A stretch of DNA of 64,000 nt from Krasilnikovia cinnamomea (lineage in GTDB: Bacteria; Actinomycetota; Actinomycetes; Mycobacteriales; Micromonosporaceae). The first letter of the stretch is position 1, and every line of letters begins with the position of its first letter. Shown in pieces: positions 45,138 through 55,249 of the stretch. The stretch lies in NCBI RefSeq assembly GCF_004217545.1, contig NZ_SHKY01000001.1, positions 992,001-1,056,000 of the forward strand. Direction: 5' to 3'. The notes beneath the pieces were generated by a model. It was not told where the DNA came from, searched no databases, and worked only from the letters and a program-made list of their open reading frames with translations. The position numbers and the translations under genes are program-made.

Positions 45138-45893
45138 TTACGGGTTGACGCGGGGTTTGGCCGGGCAGCCGTTCTTCGTCTTCCAGGCGTTGATCTCGGC
45201 GACCGGCGACTTGTTGCCGCCCTTGCGCCACGAGTCGAGGTAGGGCCAGGGCCAGATCGCCCCGCGCTGGGTCCACCAGTCGCTGCCGCCGGCACACGGC
45301 GGGGAGATGCCGAAGTGCAGGTGACAGGCGCTGGCGTGCCCCGTGTCGCCGGTCCGTCCGAGCGTCTGGCCGGTCGTGACCCGCACCCCCACCTGGATCG
45401 CCGGGTCGATCGCGGACAGGTGCGAGCCGTAGTACCGGACCCCGTCGTCGCCGAGGATCGCCACGGACAGGCCGCCACGGGTGTTTCCCGCGTTCACCTT
45501 CGGGTTCCAGGTGTCCTTGCGAACGACGTAGGTGATGGTGCCGCTGGTGACCGCGACGACCTTGTTCCCGCACGCCGTGATCACGTCGGTCGCCGGATAG
45601 TCGTGGTGGACGCGGGCGTACGAGTTCTTGCCGACCACGGGGAAGGCGTAGGTCACCGCGCTCGCCTTCGCCGGGGTCGAGGGCGGGGCCGTGCTGGTGG
45701 CCGGCGCCGGCGCCGACGGGACGGCCGGGGTGGACGGGGAGGCCGCGCCGCCCGGGGCGGCGAAGGTGGGCGTGGCGCTGGGCGTGACGAAGGCCGGGGC
45801 CCCGGCGCTGTCGGCCTCCGGTCCGCCGCAGCCGCCGAGCGCGGCGGCGCTCACCCCGATGAGTACGAGACTTCCGATCCTCGACCGCAACAC
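45138..45893 (-). CDS. M23-family peptidase lipoprotein
   Basis: This 251-aa protein has a lipoprotein signal (IGVSAAALGGC lipobox). A Pro/Ala/Thr-rich linker follows, then a LytM/M23 fold with the zinc ligands in HHDYPATD and HLHFGIS; GDTGHASACHLHF is typical. It should cut or bind peptidoglycan cross-links outside the membrane. An extra C-terminal stretch with Trp and Cys residues (CAGGSDWWTQRGAIWPWPYL) is present. The start is GTG 45893. It stands alone. Confidence 0.88.
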   Translation of the reverse strand: MLRSRIGSLVLIGVSAAALGGCGGPEADSAGAPAFVTPSATPTFAAPGGAASPSTPAVPSAPAPATSTAPPSTPAKASAVTYAFPVVGKNSYARVHHDYPATDVITACGNKVVAVTSGTITYVVRKDTWNPKVNAGNTRGGLSVAILGDDGVRYYGSHLSAIDPAIQVGVRVTTGQTLGRTGDTGHASACHLHFGISPPCAGGSDWWTQRGAIWPWPYLDSWRKGGNKSPVAEINAWKTKNGCPAKPRVNP

Positions 45894-46027
45894 GAACCCT
45901 CCCCGCTGGTGGCGACGCCCAAGATAGCGCGCACCGGCACGGGCGGCCGGTGCCGGCGCTCAGGGCGACCTGACCGTGTATGCCCGCGCATTCAGGGCTT
46001 TCCGTACCGGGGCGGTAGTCTCCGGGC

Positions 46028-46669
46028 GTGACAGACTATGTCGGTACCGCGCCGGGGGTGCGCGAGCTGGCCGCGCTGACCATCACCAAGGTGTCGGTCG
46101 GTCCCATGGACAACAACAGCTATCTGCTGCGCTGCCGGGCGACGGGCGCGCAGCTGCTGGTGGACGCGGCGAACGAACCCAGGAAGCTGGTCGAGCTGTG
46201 CGGCGGGCGGCTCGACGCCATCGTCACCACCCACCAGCACCGGGACCACTGGGAGAACGGGCTCGCCGACGTCGTGGCCGCGACCGGCGCCCGCACGTAC
46301 GCGGGCGCGCCCGATGTGGCGGGCATCGCCGTGCCCACCGACGTGCCGTTGCAGGACGGGGAGGTCGTCCGGTGGGGCGAGGTCGCCGTCGAGGTGATTC
46401 GGCTGACCGGGCACACCCCCGGCTCGGTCGCCCTGCTGTATGAGGACCCGGCGGGCCACCCGCACCTGTTCACGGGCGACTCGCTGTTCCCCGGGGGTCC
46501 TGGCCGGACAACAAACCCGGCGGAATTCGACTCGCTCATGACGGACCTGGAGACCAAGGTCTTCGGCCGGCTTCCCGACGAGACCTGGTTCTACCCGGGT
46601 CACGGGCGGGACAGCACGCTCGGCAAGGAGCGGCCGGCGATCCCGGAGTGGCGATCCCGCGGCTGGTAG
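46028..46669 (+). CDS. MBL-fold metallo-hydrolase (glyoxalase II-like)
   Basis: This 213-aa protein has the HxHxDH motif THQHRDHWEN (~residues 62-71), further ligands in LTGHTPGS, TGDSLFPGGPGRT and YPGHGRDS, and the compact size of the YcbL/glyoxalase II-type group. It probably hydrolyses thioesters with two metal ions. The start is GTG 46028. It converges on argG with a hairpin overlapping its stop. Confidence 0.88.
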   Translation: MTDYVGTAPGVRELAALTITKVSVGPMDNNSYLLRCRATGAQLLVDAANEPRKLVELCGGRLDAIVTTHQHRDHWENGLADVVAATGARTYAGAPDVAGIAVPTDVPLQDGEVVRWGEVAVEVIRLTGHTPGSVALLYEDPAGHPHLFTGDSLFPGGPGRTTNPAEFDSLMTDLETKVFGRLPDETWFYPGHGRDSTLGKERPAIPEWRSRGW

Positions 46670-46676
46670 CCGCGGG
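46656..46676. terminator. 8-bp hairpin between MBL gene and argG
   Basis: CCCGCGGC and GCCGCGGG flank TGGTA. The right arm overlaps the TAG stop of the MBL gene and lies 9 nt past the argG stop, so it may serve both. Confidence 0.55.
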
Positions 46677-46684
46677 CCGTCCGG

Positions 46685-48728
<2,044 letters not shown>

Positions 48729-51335
48729 ATGCCGCCGTCGCAGAAACCAGCGCCCGCGCCGACGGGCGGGTTCGCCGGGTTGCCCGATCCGGCACCGGCG
48801 GACTCCCTCGACGACCTGGTCGAACGCCTACGACTGTTGAAGGTGTGGGCCGGCGACCCGTCGTACGAGACGATCAAGAACCGGGTCAACGCGGCCTGGA
48901 CCGCGGCGGGCCGGCCGGCGGGTGAGCTGGCGCGTCGGTCGACCGTGGCCAACTGTTTCCAGCCCGGCCGACGACGCTTCAACACCGACCTCGTCGTCGC
49001 GGTGGTTCAGGCGCTGCACCCGGATGTGGGTTACGTGGCCCAGTGGCGCCAGACGCTGCGGGTGATCGGCGGGGAGACCGAGGCGGTGGCCCAGGTTCGG
49101 GTCCGGGACTCGTTGCCGCAGGATCTGGATTCGTTCACCGGCCGGACCAGTGAACTGGACCGGCTCCGCCTCGCCCTGCGGGGCGATGACGCGGTGGTGG
49201 TCTCCGCGATCAAGGGCATGGCCGGGGTCGGCAAGACCCAGCTCGCGATCCACGCCGGACACCTGTTGATCCGGGACAAGGAGGTCGATCGGGTCCTCTT
49301 CGTCGATCTGCGGGGATTCCACGCCGATCGGGCACAGCCCCCGGCCGACCCAGCCGCCGTGCTGGACGGGTTCCTCCGTCTGCTCGGCGTGCCCGGCCAG
49401 CAGATTCCGCACCACCTGCCCGCGCGGACCGCCGCCTACCGCGACCGGCTCGCCGGCACCCGGACCCTGGTGGTGCTGGACAACGCCGCCACCGCCGAAC
49501 AGGTCCGCCCGCTGTTGGCGGACGTCGCGGGATGCCTGACCCTGGTCACCAGCCGGCGCAGCCTCGCCGAGCTGCGGCCGGCGACCCAGCTCACCGTCAG
49601 TGCCTTCACCCCCGAGGAGGCGCTGTCGTTGCTTGCCAGTGCCGTACCCGAGGTGCCCATCGGCCCGGATCCGGAGGCCCCGGCACGGATTGCCCGTCGG
49701 TGCGGTTACCTGCCCTTGGCGCTGAGCCTGATCGCCGGGCACATCCGCGGCACACCAGGCTGGACACTCACCGACCACGCCGACCGGCTCGACGAACGCC
49801 ACCGCGACCGGCGCCTGGACACCGGGGTCGAACTCGCTCTCACCCTGTCGTACCAGAACCTCCCCGACGACGAGCAGCGGCTGCTGCGCCTGGCCGCGCT
49901 GCACCCGGGCCAGGACTTCGACGTTTACAGCGCGGCCGCGCTCGCCGACACCGATCCGCCCACCGCCCGGGCCTGGCTGAACCACCTGTGCAGGGATCAC
50001 CTCCTGCAGGCGGTCGGCCCGGAACGGTACACCTTTCACGACCTCGTCCGCGCCTACGCCGCCACCCGCGCCCAGGACCAGAGTCCCCCGCCCGAGCGCC
50101 GTGCCGCGCTGACCCGCCTGTTCGACCACTACGTCACCTGCTCGGCGACGGCCATGAACACCCTGTATCCCGCAGAGGCCGACCGTCGGCCGCAGGTCCC
50201 CCCGGCGGCCACTCCCGCCCCGGACCTGACCGATCCAGGCGCGGCACTGGCCTGGCTGGACACTGAACGGCCCACCCTCGTCGCCGTTGCCGCGCACACC
50301 GCGACGTCCGGCTGGCCCCGCCACACCACCAGGCTGGCGCGCACCGTGTCCCGATACCTCGGCAACAACTTCTGCACCGACGCGTTGACCATGCACGGCC
50401 ATGCCCACGACGCCGCCCGCGACAGCGGCGACCCGATGGAACAGGCCTATGCCCTGCTCAACCTGGGCGTCGCCCACCTGGGCCCGGGCCGGGTCGGGCG
50501 GGCCGGCGACTACCTCCGGCAGGCCGCCGAGATGTTCCGGCGGATCGACCATCCGGCCGGTCAGGCCCGCGCGCTGTTCAACCTCGGCCTGGTCGCGTCC
50601 CGGTCGGGTCACTACGAAGAGGACATCGACTATCAGCGGCAGGCGCTGGCGCTGTATCGCAGGGCCGGTGACCGGACCGGCGAAGCCATCACGATCGACG
50701 GGCTGGGCCGGTGCATGGAGAGCATGGGCCGTGTCTCGGAGGCCATCGACTACTACCGGGACGGTCTGACGCTGGCCCGGCAGACCGGCAACCAGCGCGG
50801 GGAGGCCATCGCGCTGGACAGCCTGGGCTACGCCGAACTGCTGTGCGGCAGGCACGGGCCGGCCGGCGAGCACCTGCGGCAGTCGCTGGCGCTGTTCCGG
50901 CAGCTCCGGGACCGCGCCGGCGAAGCCGCTGTGCTGGACGACCTGGGCGTGCTGCACACCGCCCTGGGCCGGCCCGACGAGGCCATCGGCTACCACGAGC
51001 AGGCCCTGACCATTTTCCGCGACACCGGCGACCAGCACTTCGAAGCGTGGGCTCTGAACGGCATCGGCGAGGCCGCCCTCGCCGCCGGGCGGACCGCCGA
51101 TGCCCTCACCCACCACACGGCTGCCTGCACCATCGCCACGGACAAGGGCTACCGCAACCAGCAGGCCCGTGCCCGGGCCGGTCTCGGCCACACGCACCGC
51201 GCCCTCGGCGATCCCGCCGAGGCCCGGGAGCACTACGAGCAGGCGCTGGCCCTGTACACCGATCTCGGCCTACCGGAGGCCGAACAGATCCGCGCCCGCC
51301 TCGCCGAACTCGACGCCGTACGGTCCCGGATATGA
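48729..51335 (+). CDS. STAND NB-ARC ATPase with C-terminal TPR repeats
   Basis: This 868-aa protein has a small helical N-terminal module (DDLVERLRLLKVWAGDPSYETIKNRVN...RSTVANCFQPGRRR) found on many actinobacterial STAND proteins. NB-ARC follows with P-loop GMAGVGKTQLA (~residues 161-171), Walker B RTLVVLDN and RNBS-like TSRRSLAEL, then about eight TPRs (~570-860). It resembles AfsR without the DNA-binding domain. STAND proteins assemble after sensing a ligand. The output is unknown. GGAG precedes ATG 48729. It is the last chromosomal gene before the integrated element. Confidence 0.9.
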   Translation: MPPSQKPAPAPTGGFAGLPDPAPADSLDDLVERLRLLKVWAGDPSYETIKNRVNAAWTAAGRPAGELARRSTVANCFQPGRRRFNTDLVVAVVQALHPDVGYVAQWRQTLRVIGGETEAVAQVRVRDSLPQDLDSFTGRTSELDRLRLALRGDDAVVVSAIKGMAGVGKTQLAIHAGHLLIRDKEVDRVLFVDLRGFHADRAQPPADPAAVLDGFLRLLGVPGQQIPHHLPARTAAYRDRLAGTRTLVVLDNAATAEQVRPLLADVAGCLTLVTSRRSLAELRPATQLTVSAFTPEEALSLLASAVPEVPIGPDPEAPARIARRCGYLPLALSLIAGHIRGTPGWTLTDHADRLDERHRDRRLDTGVELALTLSYQNLPDDEQRLLRLAALHPGQDFDVYSAAALADTDPPTARAWLNHLCRDHLLQAVGPERYTFHDLVRAYAATRAQDQSPPPERRAALTRLFDHYVTCSATAMNTLYPAEADRRPQVPPAATPAPDLTDPGAALAWLDTERPTLVAVAAHTATSGWPRHTTRLARTVSRYLGNNFCTDALTMHGHAHDAARDSGDPMEQAYALLNLGVAHLGPGRVGRAGDYLRQAAEMFRRIDHPAGQARALFNLGLVASRSGHYEEDIDYQRQALALYRRAGDRTGEAITIDGLGRCMESMGRVSEAIDYYRDGLTLARQTGNQRGEAIALDSLGYAELLCGRHGPAGEHLRQSLALFRQLRDRAGEAAVLDDLGVLHTALGRPDEAIGYHEQALTIFRDTGDQHFEAWALNGIGEAALAAGRTADALTHHTAACTIATDKGYRNQQARARAGLGHTHRALGDPAEAREHYEQALALYTDLGLPEAEQIRARLAELDAVRSRI

Positions 51336-51337
51336 CG

Positions 51338-51374
51338 AAACGCTCGGACCCGTAGCTCATGGGTCCGAGCGTTT
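51338..51374 (+). terminator. Rho-independent terminator of the STAND gene
   Basis: AAACGCTCGGACCC pairs perfectly with its complement across a 9-nt loop and runs into TTTT, right after the stop. Confidence 0.88.
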
Positions 51375-51390
51375 TCGCGGTTCAACGTGC

Positions 51391-51435
51391 TGGTGGGCGA
51401 TACTGGGATCGAACCAGTGACCTCTCCGGTGTGAA
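51391..51435 (-). other. attL: duplicated 3' half of tRNA-Val(CAC)
   Basis: On the minus strand this reads from the anticodon loop TTCACAC (anticodon CAC) through the T-arm CTGGTTCGATCCCAG to CGCCCACCA. Upstream of the anticodon loop the sequence no longer pairs with the CGGAG anticodon stem and no D-arm exists, so it is a 45-bp 3' fragment, not a working tRNA. Such fragments are left by integrases that use tRNA 3' ends. Confidence 0.88.
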
Positions 51436-51531
51436 CGCGGAAGTCATGGTTGCCAGCCGTTCGCCCCTTGTCGAGGGCTGCGCATTTCGGCAGCTCACAT
51501 GGCGTTTGGTGTTAGCCGCTGCCGTCTGATG

Positions 51532-51560
51532 TCGGATGAGTCGCTGACTTTTCGCTGACG
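51532..51560. promoter_or_regulatory. Possible integrase arm-type sites
   Basis: GTCGCTGACTTTTCGCTGACGG contains two direct CGCTGAC copies about 100 bp inside attL. Position and repetition suggest integrase-arm or excisionase binding. Apart from this, 51436-51733 holds only the first copy of the 17-bp cassette motif. Confidence 0.35.
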
Positions 51561-51688
51561 GACGCCCCGCGCTACCCAGCCCAGACCTTCGTTCCGCCGC
51601 AAACTTCGCCGCCCACGTGGGCCCGATGATCTTCGGTTCAAGCGGCTACGGCAGCATTCGTGGGCGGGCGCCGTGGGAACTCGTTCGA

Positions 51689-51705
51689 CGACTCCAGAGA
51701 TACTG
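51689..51705. repeat. Cassette-boundary motif, copy 1
   Basis: CGACTCCAGAGATACTG, exact consensus, all four copies in the same orientation (others at 52581, 53425 and 55250). It lies beyond the 3' end of the first membrane-protein pair. Confidence 0.75.
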
Positions 51706-51733
51706 CCTCCGCCAGCAGTGAGGCAGCGTCCCA

Positions 51734-52048
51734 CTACTGTCTGCGCACATCCGTGGTCCTCAGGGGCCTGAAACAGACGACGGCAAAGACGGCCATCGGG
51801 ACTGACGTCGAGAGGACCCAGAAGCTGGCATCCGACCCCATCCATCCGGCGGTACCCGCCATCCAGACGAAAGGGCCGACCAAGACAGCCGCGCCCAGCA
51901 GGAACCAGAACATGACAGCCGCGAACACGCTTCGCCACACCCGCCCGGTGGACTTAATCCCGGGTACTTCACCACGTACGAGGACGCGGACGCCCCAGCC
52001 AACAAAGGCCAGCCCCACCAACGCCCCGAACACCGCCTGGACAATCAT
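51734..52048 (-). CDS. Small membrane protein of the element
   Basis: This 104-aa protein has three membrane helices (VQAVFGALVGLAFVGWGVRVLV, VWRSVFAAVMFWFLLGAAVLVGPFVW, FWVLSTSVPMAVFAVVCF). ATG 52048 overlaps the stop of the preceding gene by 4 bp, so it is coupled to it. No family is recognised. It belongs to the first of the motif-bounded cassettes. A membrane effector or immunity role is conceivable but not shown. Confidence 0.6.
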   Translation of the reverse strand: MIVQAVFGALVGLAFVGWGVRVLVRGEVPGIKSTGRVWRSVFAAVMFWFLLGAAVLVGPFVWMAGTAGWMGSDASFWVLSTSVPMAVFAVVCFRPLRTTDVRRQ

Positions 52049-52371
52049 GGCCTGAGCCTATGAGCCTCGGATGAGGCGGCTGGCTGACCAAACCGGCGCC
52101 GTATGTACAGCGAGAGCCCCAGGAGCGCCAGATAGGCGACGAGCGCGGCGGCGGCGCCTCCATCTCCGAGGCCCCAATCTGCCCCGGTGTACACCGCGAT
52201 CAGCACCCACGCGGCAACACCGTTCAGCACTTTGGACACGCCAGCCGCTACTTTCGGTGCACCCGATCCACCGCTGCGTGAGATGAGCCATCCCCGTCTC
52301 ATCTCCCAGAGCCCGTAGAGGATCAAGGCCGTCGCGAAGATCATGAGAAGGACTTGCAGGATTTGGAACAC
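52045..52371 (-). CDS. Small membrane protein, paralogue of the gene at 52719
   Basis: This 108-aa protein starts at GTG 52371, after GGAGGG. It has an N-terminal helix (VFQILQVLLMIFATALILYGLWEM), a second hydrophobic part and the end GLSLYIRRRFGQPAASSEAHRLRP. GLSLYIRRRFGQ recurs exactly in the next cassette's protein, and the DNA around both GTG starts matches (GTGTxC..., CCTTCTCATG), which supports this start. It overlaps the next gene by ATGA. Function is unknown. Confidence 0.6.
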   Translation of the reverse strand: MFQILQVLLMIFATALILYGLWEMRRGWLISRSGGSGAPKVAAGVSKVLNGVAAWVLIAVYTGADWGLGDGGAAAALVAYLALLGLSLYIRRRFGQPAASSEAHRLRP

Positions 52372-52718
52372 GCCCCTGTCCCTCCCTCGCGTCTCTCGGC
52401 CCCTCGTTGAGCACCCGGCAGCATAGGCCCTTGACCAGCGGATTCCCATCCCCAAACGCAGCCAGCAAGACCAGCACCAGCAACTACGAGCTGGCCGAAC
52501 GACCAGCTGGCGATCACCAAACGGCCCTCGGCCGTTCATCCGAAAGTCGTATCGCGCTGGTGTGAAACCTGCTCCTTGGACGACTCCAGAGATAACGACA
52601 CCACGGTCCAGAGTTCGCGGCATCGAGCGGCTGGGACATGGTCAGCCAGCCGCGGCAGGGGGCCGGGGTGCGGGTGCCTCGACGCCACGGGTCCATTGCC
52701 CACCGGTACCGATGTCGA
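52372..52718. other. Leader/boundary spacer of cassette 1
   Basis: There is no gene here. 52431-52600 is visibly homologous to 53272-53445: both have GCGGATTCCCATCC, GATCACCAAACGGC, a GGTGTGAA and the boundary motif in the same order. It is thus a conserved leader in front of each minus-strand cassette gene. Confidence 0.6.
52581..52597. repeat. Cassette-boundary motif, copy 2 (variant)
   Basis: CGACTCCAGAGATAACG: 14 of 17 bases are identical to consensus before divergence at the right end. It lies 892 bp from copy 1. Confidence 0.65.
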
Positions 52719-53219
52719 TCATGCCGTGGGCGGAACCGGCTTACGGCGGAAGGTGTCGCGGATCAGCGCTGTCGGCACGCCGACCGGCCCGAAGATGTCC
52801 CGTGGGTGGTTAGGCAGCGTCTCCCGCAACGTGCGGGAGAAGGGCAACACCGCACTCCAGCCGAGCACCAGCCCCACCAGTAAGAGGCCAAAAGTGCCTA
52901 CGAGCAACACGACGTGGGCCGGGCCCGGGAGCAATACACCAACCACCGCCGACAGCACCATGAGGAACGGCGTAGGCAGCATCAGCCGATACGCCCACAC
53001 CGCCCGCCGAAAGGGCGGTGAGGTGCGCAACCGGAGCAGGCCCTCGTCGGTCTTCTGTTGCCTCGGCGCGCCCGTTTCCATCGACACGCCTTGGTGTCCG
53101 GCACGGCGCAGCCCCCGACCTTCAGGCGAGGTGCCGAGCTGACCAAACCGGCGACGTATGTACAGCGAGAGCCCGGCGGCGGCGGACACCATGAGAAGGA
53201 TGAACATGGGTTCGTACAC
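52719..53219 (-). CDS. Membrane protein with shared N-terminal module
   Basis: This 166-aa protein starts at GTG 53219, the position conserved with the paralogue at 52371. Its N-terminus (VYEPMFILLMVSAAAGLSLYIRRRFGQ) matches that paralogue. The remainder is different: a basic linker and two helices (MLPTPFLMVLSAVVGVLLPG, VVLLVGTFGLLLVGLVLGW), then a soluble tail. The constant start with variable end looks like module shuffling. No known function. Confidence 0.6.
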   Translation of the reverse strand: MYEPMFILLMVSAAAGLSLYIRRRFGQLGTSPEGRGLRRAGHQGVSMETGAPRQQKTDEGLLRLRTSPPFRRAVWAYRLMLPTPFLMVLSAVVGVLLPGPAHVVLLVGTFGLLLVGLVLGWSAVLPFSRTLRETLPNHPRDIFGPVGVPTALIRDTFRRKPVPPTA

Positions 53220-53424
53220 GCCCGGCCCCCCTTGCATCCCTCGTCCGCCTGTAGGACACCAGGAGAGTAGGCCCGTGACCTGCGGATTCCCATCCGCCGA
53301 CGCAGCCGGTGATACCAGCATCAGCGTTCCCGAGCTGACCGAATGGCCACTCGGAGATCACCAAACGGCTCCCTCAAAGGTCATTCCTGGCTGTGCCGCC
53401 TTGGTGTGAATCTGCCTCCCTCAA

Positions 53425-53441
53425 CGACTCCAGAGATACTG
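53425..53441. repeat. Cassette-boundary motif, copy 3
   Basis: CGACTCCAGAGATACTG, exact consensus, 844 bp from copy 2. Reading the minus strand, similarity with copy 4 continues through GAGGCAGA and CACACCA. Confidence 0.75.
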
Positions 53442-53499
53442 ACGCCGCCGCAAACCGAACTCGCTGTGGCAAGGCCCGGCACGCTGGAATACTGATCAT

Positions 53500-53627
53500 G
53501 GACCGGTGGCAGAGCCGGGTTATTGCAGCGCCCAAAGGTCGATAGCGCGCACGCGCGCTGGCCTTGCAGGCGCGTGGGGCCGCTGGCGTGCCACGCCCCA
53601 CCAGGGGTTCAAATCCCCTCCGGTCCG
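53500..53627 (+). tRNA. tRNA-like locus with oversized anticodon loop and long variable arm
   Basis: The locus has a perfect 7-bp acceptor stem (GGACCGG/CCGGTCC), a tRNA-Ser-like D-region (TGGCAGAGCCGGGTTATTGC), a perfect T-arm (AGGGG-TTCAAAT-CCCCT), and a variable arm with a GTGGGGC/GCCCCAC stem. The anticodon stem GCGCC/GGCGC, however, encloses 36 nt instead of 7. That loop includes its own AGCGCGC/GCGCGCT hairpin. At 128 nt it is too long for a normal class II tRNA, no anticodon can be assigned, and CCA is not encoded. It may be a pseudo-tRNA or a specialised tRNA-like RNA. Confidence 0.5.
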
Positions 53628-53709
53628 CGAGCCCTAGCACTACCGGTCTGGTGTGTTTCTGCCTCGCTCGGAACCTGTCAAGTCAACTGAGACAGTTTCT
53701 TGATCTTCT

Positions 53710-54825
53710 TTAGCTTTGTGCTGTTGGAAGGGTGGTCACAGCCGCGACGGCGACTTGTCCGAGGTCGCTGTTGTCGGGTTTGTTGATCCATGCCCGGTGA
53801 GCGAGGCGGGGTGGCTGCGGACGGCGGCGCCCGAACCGTTCGGGGTGCGCGGCCCAGGCGGCGTCGAGGGTCCGTTGCCGCTGTTCACGGATCTGTCCGG
53901 CGGTGCCGTGATGGACCGAGGCCGGAGTATGCAGGCCGATCCCGGAGTGCCGGTGCTCGTGGTTGTAGTACGTGTAGAACGCCTCGCAGTGCTGCCGGGC
54001 GTGCTGGATCGACCCGAACCGGTCCGGGAAGCTCGGGTCGTACTTCAACGTCTTGAAGCTCGCCTCGATGTAGGGATTGTCGTTCGAGGTTTTCGGCCGG
54101 CTGTGACTACGGCCGATCTTCAGATCGGTCAGCAGCTGGGTGACGGTCTTGCTGGTCATCGCCGCGCCGCGGTCGGCATGCACGGTCAACTGATCGGGAT
54201 CGACGCGTTCACGGGCGGCGGCGTCGGCGATCAGCGCTTCGGCGAGCTGCCCGTCCTCGTGCGCGGCGACCAGGTGCCCGACGACGTACCTCGACCAGAT
54301 GTCGATCACCGTGTAGAGGTGGAACCAGACGCCCTTGACCGGCCCGCGCAGCTTCGTGATGTCCCAGGACCAGACCTGGTTCGCCGCGTCGGCCACGAGT
54401 TCGGGCTTGGTCCGGGCCGGATGCGTGGCCTGGCTGCGGCGTTCACCGTTTTGACCGGCGGCCCGCAGAATCCGGTACATCGTGGACTCCGAGCACCACC
54501 AGCGGCCCTCGTCGAGCTCGCGGGCCCATACCTGCGCCGGCGCCAGGTCGGCGTACTCGGGCCGGTTCAGCAACTGCAGGACCTGCTCACGTTCGGCCTG
54601 CGACAGCGCCGAGGGCGGCGGCTCACGCGGAGTCCGCGGCTTCGGCGGCGCGGGCGGGTTGCGGTGCCGGTAGAGCGTCGCGCGGGATACGCCGGTCAGT
54701 CGGCACGCCCCGGCGATGCCCCACGCCGGGGTCAGCGCCTGGAGCGCCTCGGTGAGGACGGGTTCGACATCGGCGCGGCATCCGCGCTCTCGGAGAGCAG
54801 TTCCAAGAGCGCGTGCGCTTTTCCC
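53710..54825 (-). CDS. IS3-family transposase OrfB (DDE), made by -1 frameshift
   Basis: In the -1 frame relative to OrfA, ~371 codons run from the slippery site to the stop. An HTH_21-like region (WGIAGACRLTGVSRATLYRHRNPP) is followed by an rve integrase core with DDE residues in SWDITKL, HADRGAAM and NPYIEASFKTLKY. It closes with YYNHEHRHSGIGLHTP, the IS3 hallmark. Only internal starts such as ATG 54573 exist, which would lose the HTH, so production as an OrfAB fusion is likely. Confidence 0.88.
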   Translation of the reverse strand, partial: GKSARALGTALRERGCRADVEPVLTEALQALTPAWGIAGACRLTGVSRATLYRHRNPPAPPKPRTPREPPPSALSQAEREQVLQLLNRPEYADLAPAQVWARELDEGRWWCSESTMYRILRAAGQNGERRSQATHPARTKPELVADAANQVWSWDITKLRGPVKGVWFHLYTVIDIWSRYVVGHLVAAHEDGQLAEALIADAAARERVDPDQLTVHADRGAAMTSKTVTQLLTDLKIGRSHSRPKTSNDNPYIEASFKTLKYDPSFPDRFGSIQHARQHCEAFYTYYNHEHRHSGIGLHTPASVHHGTAGQIREQRQRTLDAAWAAHPERFGRRRPQPPRLAHRAWINKPDNSDLGQVAVAAVTTLPTAQS

Positions 54826-55163
54826 ATGATCGCCAGCGCGGTCTCGGTCTTGGCCAGCTTGGCCTGCAAGCGGGCGTTCTCCCGCTGCAGGCGGGCAAGT
54901 TCAGCGTTTTCGGCCTTCTTCGCTGCCCGCGCGGCCGCTTGACGGCGGTCGGTCAGGCCGGCCGCGGCTCCGGCGTCTCGGGCCTTGCGCCAGTCGAGAA
55001 TGTGTGACCCATACAGTCGTTCCCGGCGCAGGATCGCCCCGCGAGCCGCCGCATCCGGCGCCGACTCGTACTCGTCCAGGATCCGCGCCTTGAACTCCGC
55101 GGTGAATGTCCGCCGCTGGGGCCGGGCGTCCAGATCCGGGCTCTCATGGGGCTTCGAAGTCAT
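54732..55163 (-). CDS. IS3-family transposase OrfA
   Basis: This 143-aa protein has an HTH_Tnp_1-type N-terminus (RRTFTAEFKARILDEYESAPDAAARGAILRRERLYGSHILDWRKARD). A leucine-zipper-like coil follows (AELARLQRENARLQAKLAKTETALAIMGKAHALLELL). ATG 55163 starts it. It overlaps OrfB, which is in the -1 frame. Confidence 0.88.
   Translation of the reverse strand: MTSKPHESPDLDARPQRRTFTAEFKARILDEYESAPDAAARGAILRRERLYGSHILDWRKARDAGAAAGLTDRRQAAARAAKKAENAELARLQRENARLQAKLAKTETALAIMGKAHALLELLSESADAAPMSNPSSPRRSRR
54819..54825 (-). promoter_or_regulatory. -1 programmed frameshift site G GGA AAA
   Basis: On the minus strand ATG GGA AAA GCG contains the heptamer GGGAAAA in exact X XXY YYZ register with the OrfA frame. 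Slipping back one base enters the open OrfB frame. This is the IS3 mode of making transposase. Confidence 0.75.
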
Positions 55164-55249
55164 GCTGGTGTGTTCTCCTCAGGGCCGTCCAGGAAGAGTA
55201 TTCCCTGGTAGACGGGCTGTCTCACATCAGCGTGACAGGGAGGGCTCGA

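Larger units (their letters stand above)
53671..55243 (-). mobile_element. IS3-family insertion sequence
   Basis: Two overlapping transposase frames lie between related ends (left CCTGTCAAG...TGAGACAG, right CTGTCTCA...TGACAGG). GCTCG occurs directly outside both ends (53666-53670 and 55244-55248) and could be a 5-bp target duplication. Removing the IS restores a boundary sequence closely matching copy 3. Both frames are intact, so the insertion looks recent. Confidence 0.8.

Noticed and set aside
51391..51435. A functional tRNA-Val gene
   Set aside because: The 5' acceptor strand, D-arm and 5' anticodon stem are missing; it is only the duplicated attachment-site half.
51391..53441. TTCACACC and CAGTATC occur both in the tRNA-Val fragment and in the cassette boundary
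   Set aside because: The matches are 7-8 nt and in opposite order. Although intriguing for an attachment-site origin of the boundaries, this is close to chance level without longer identity.
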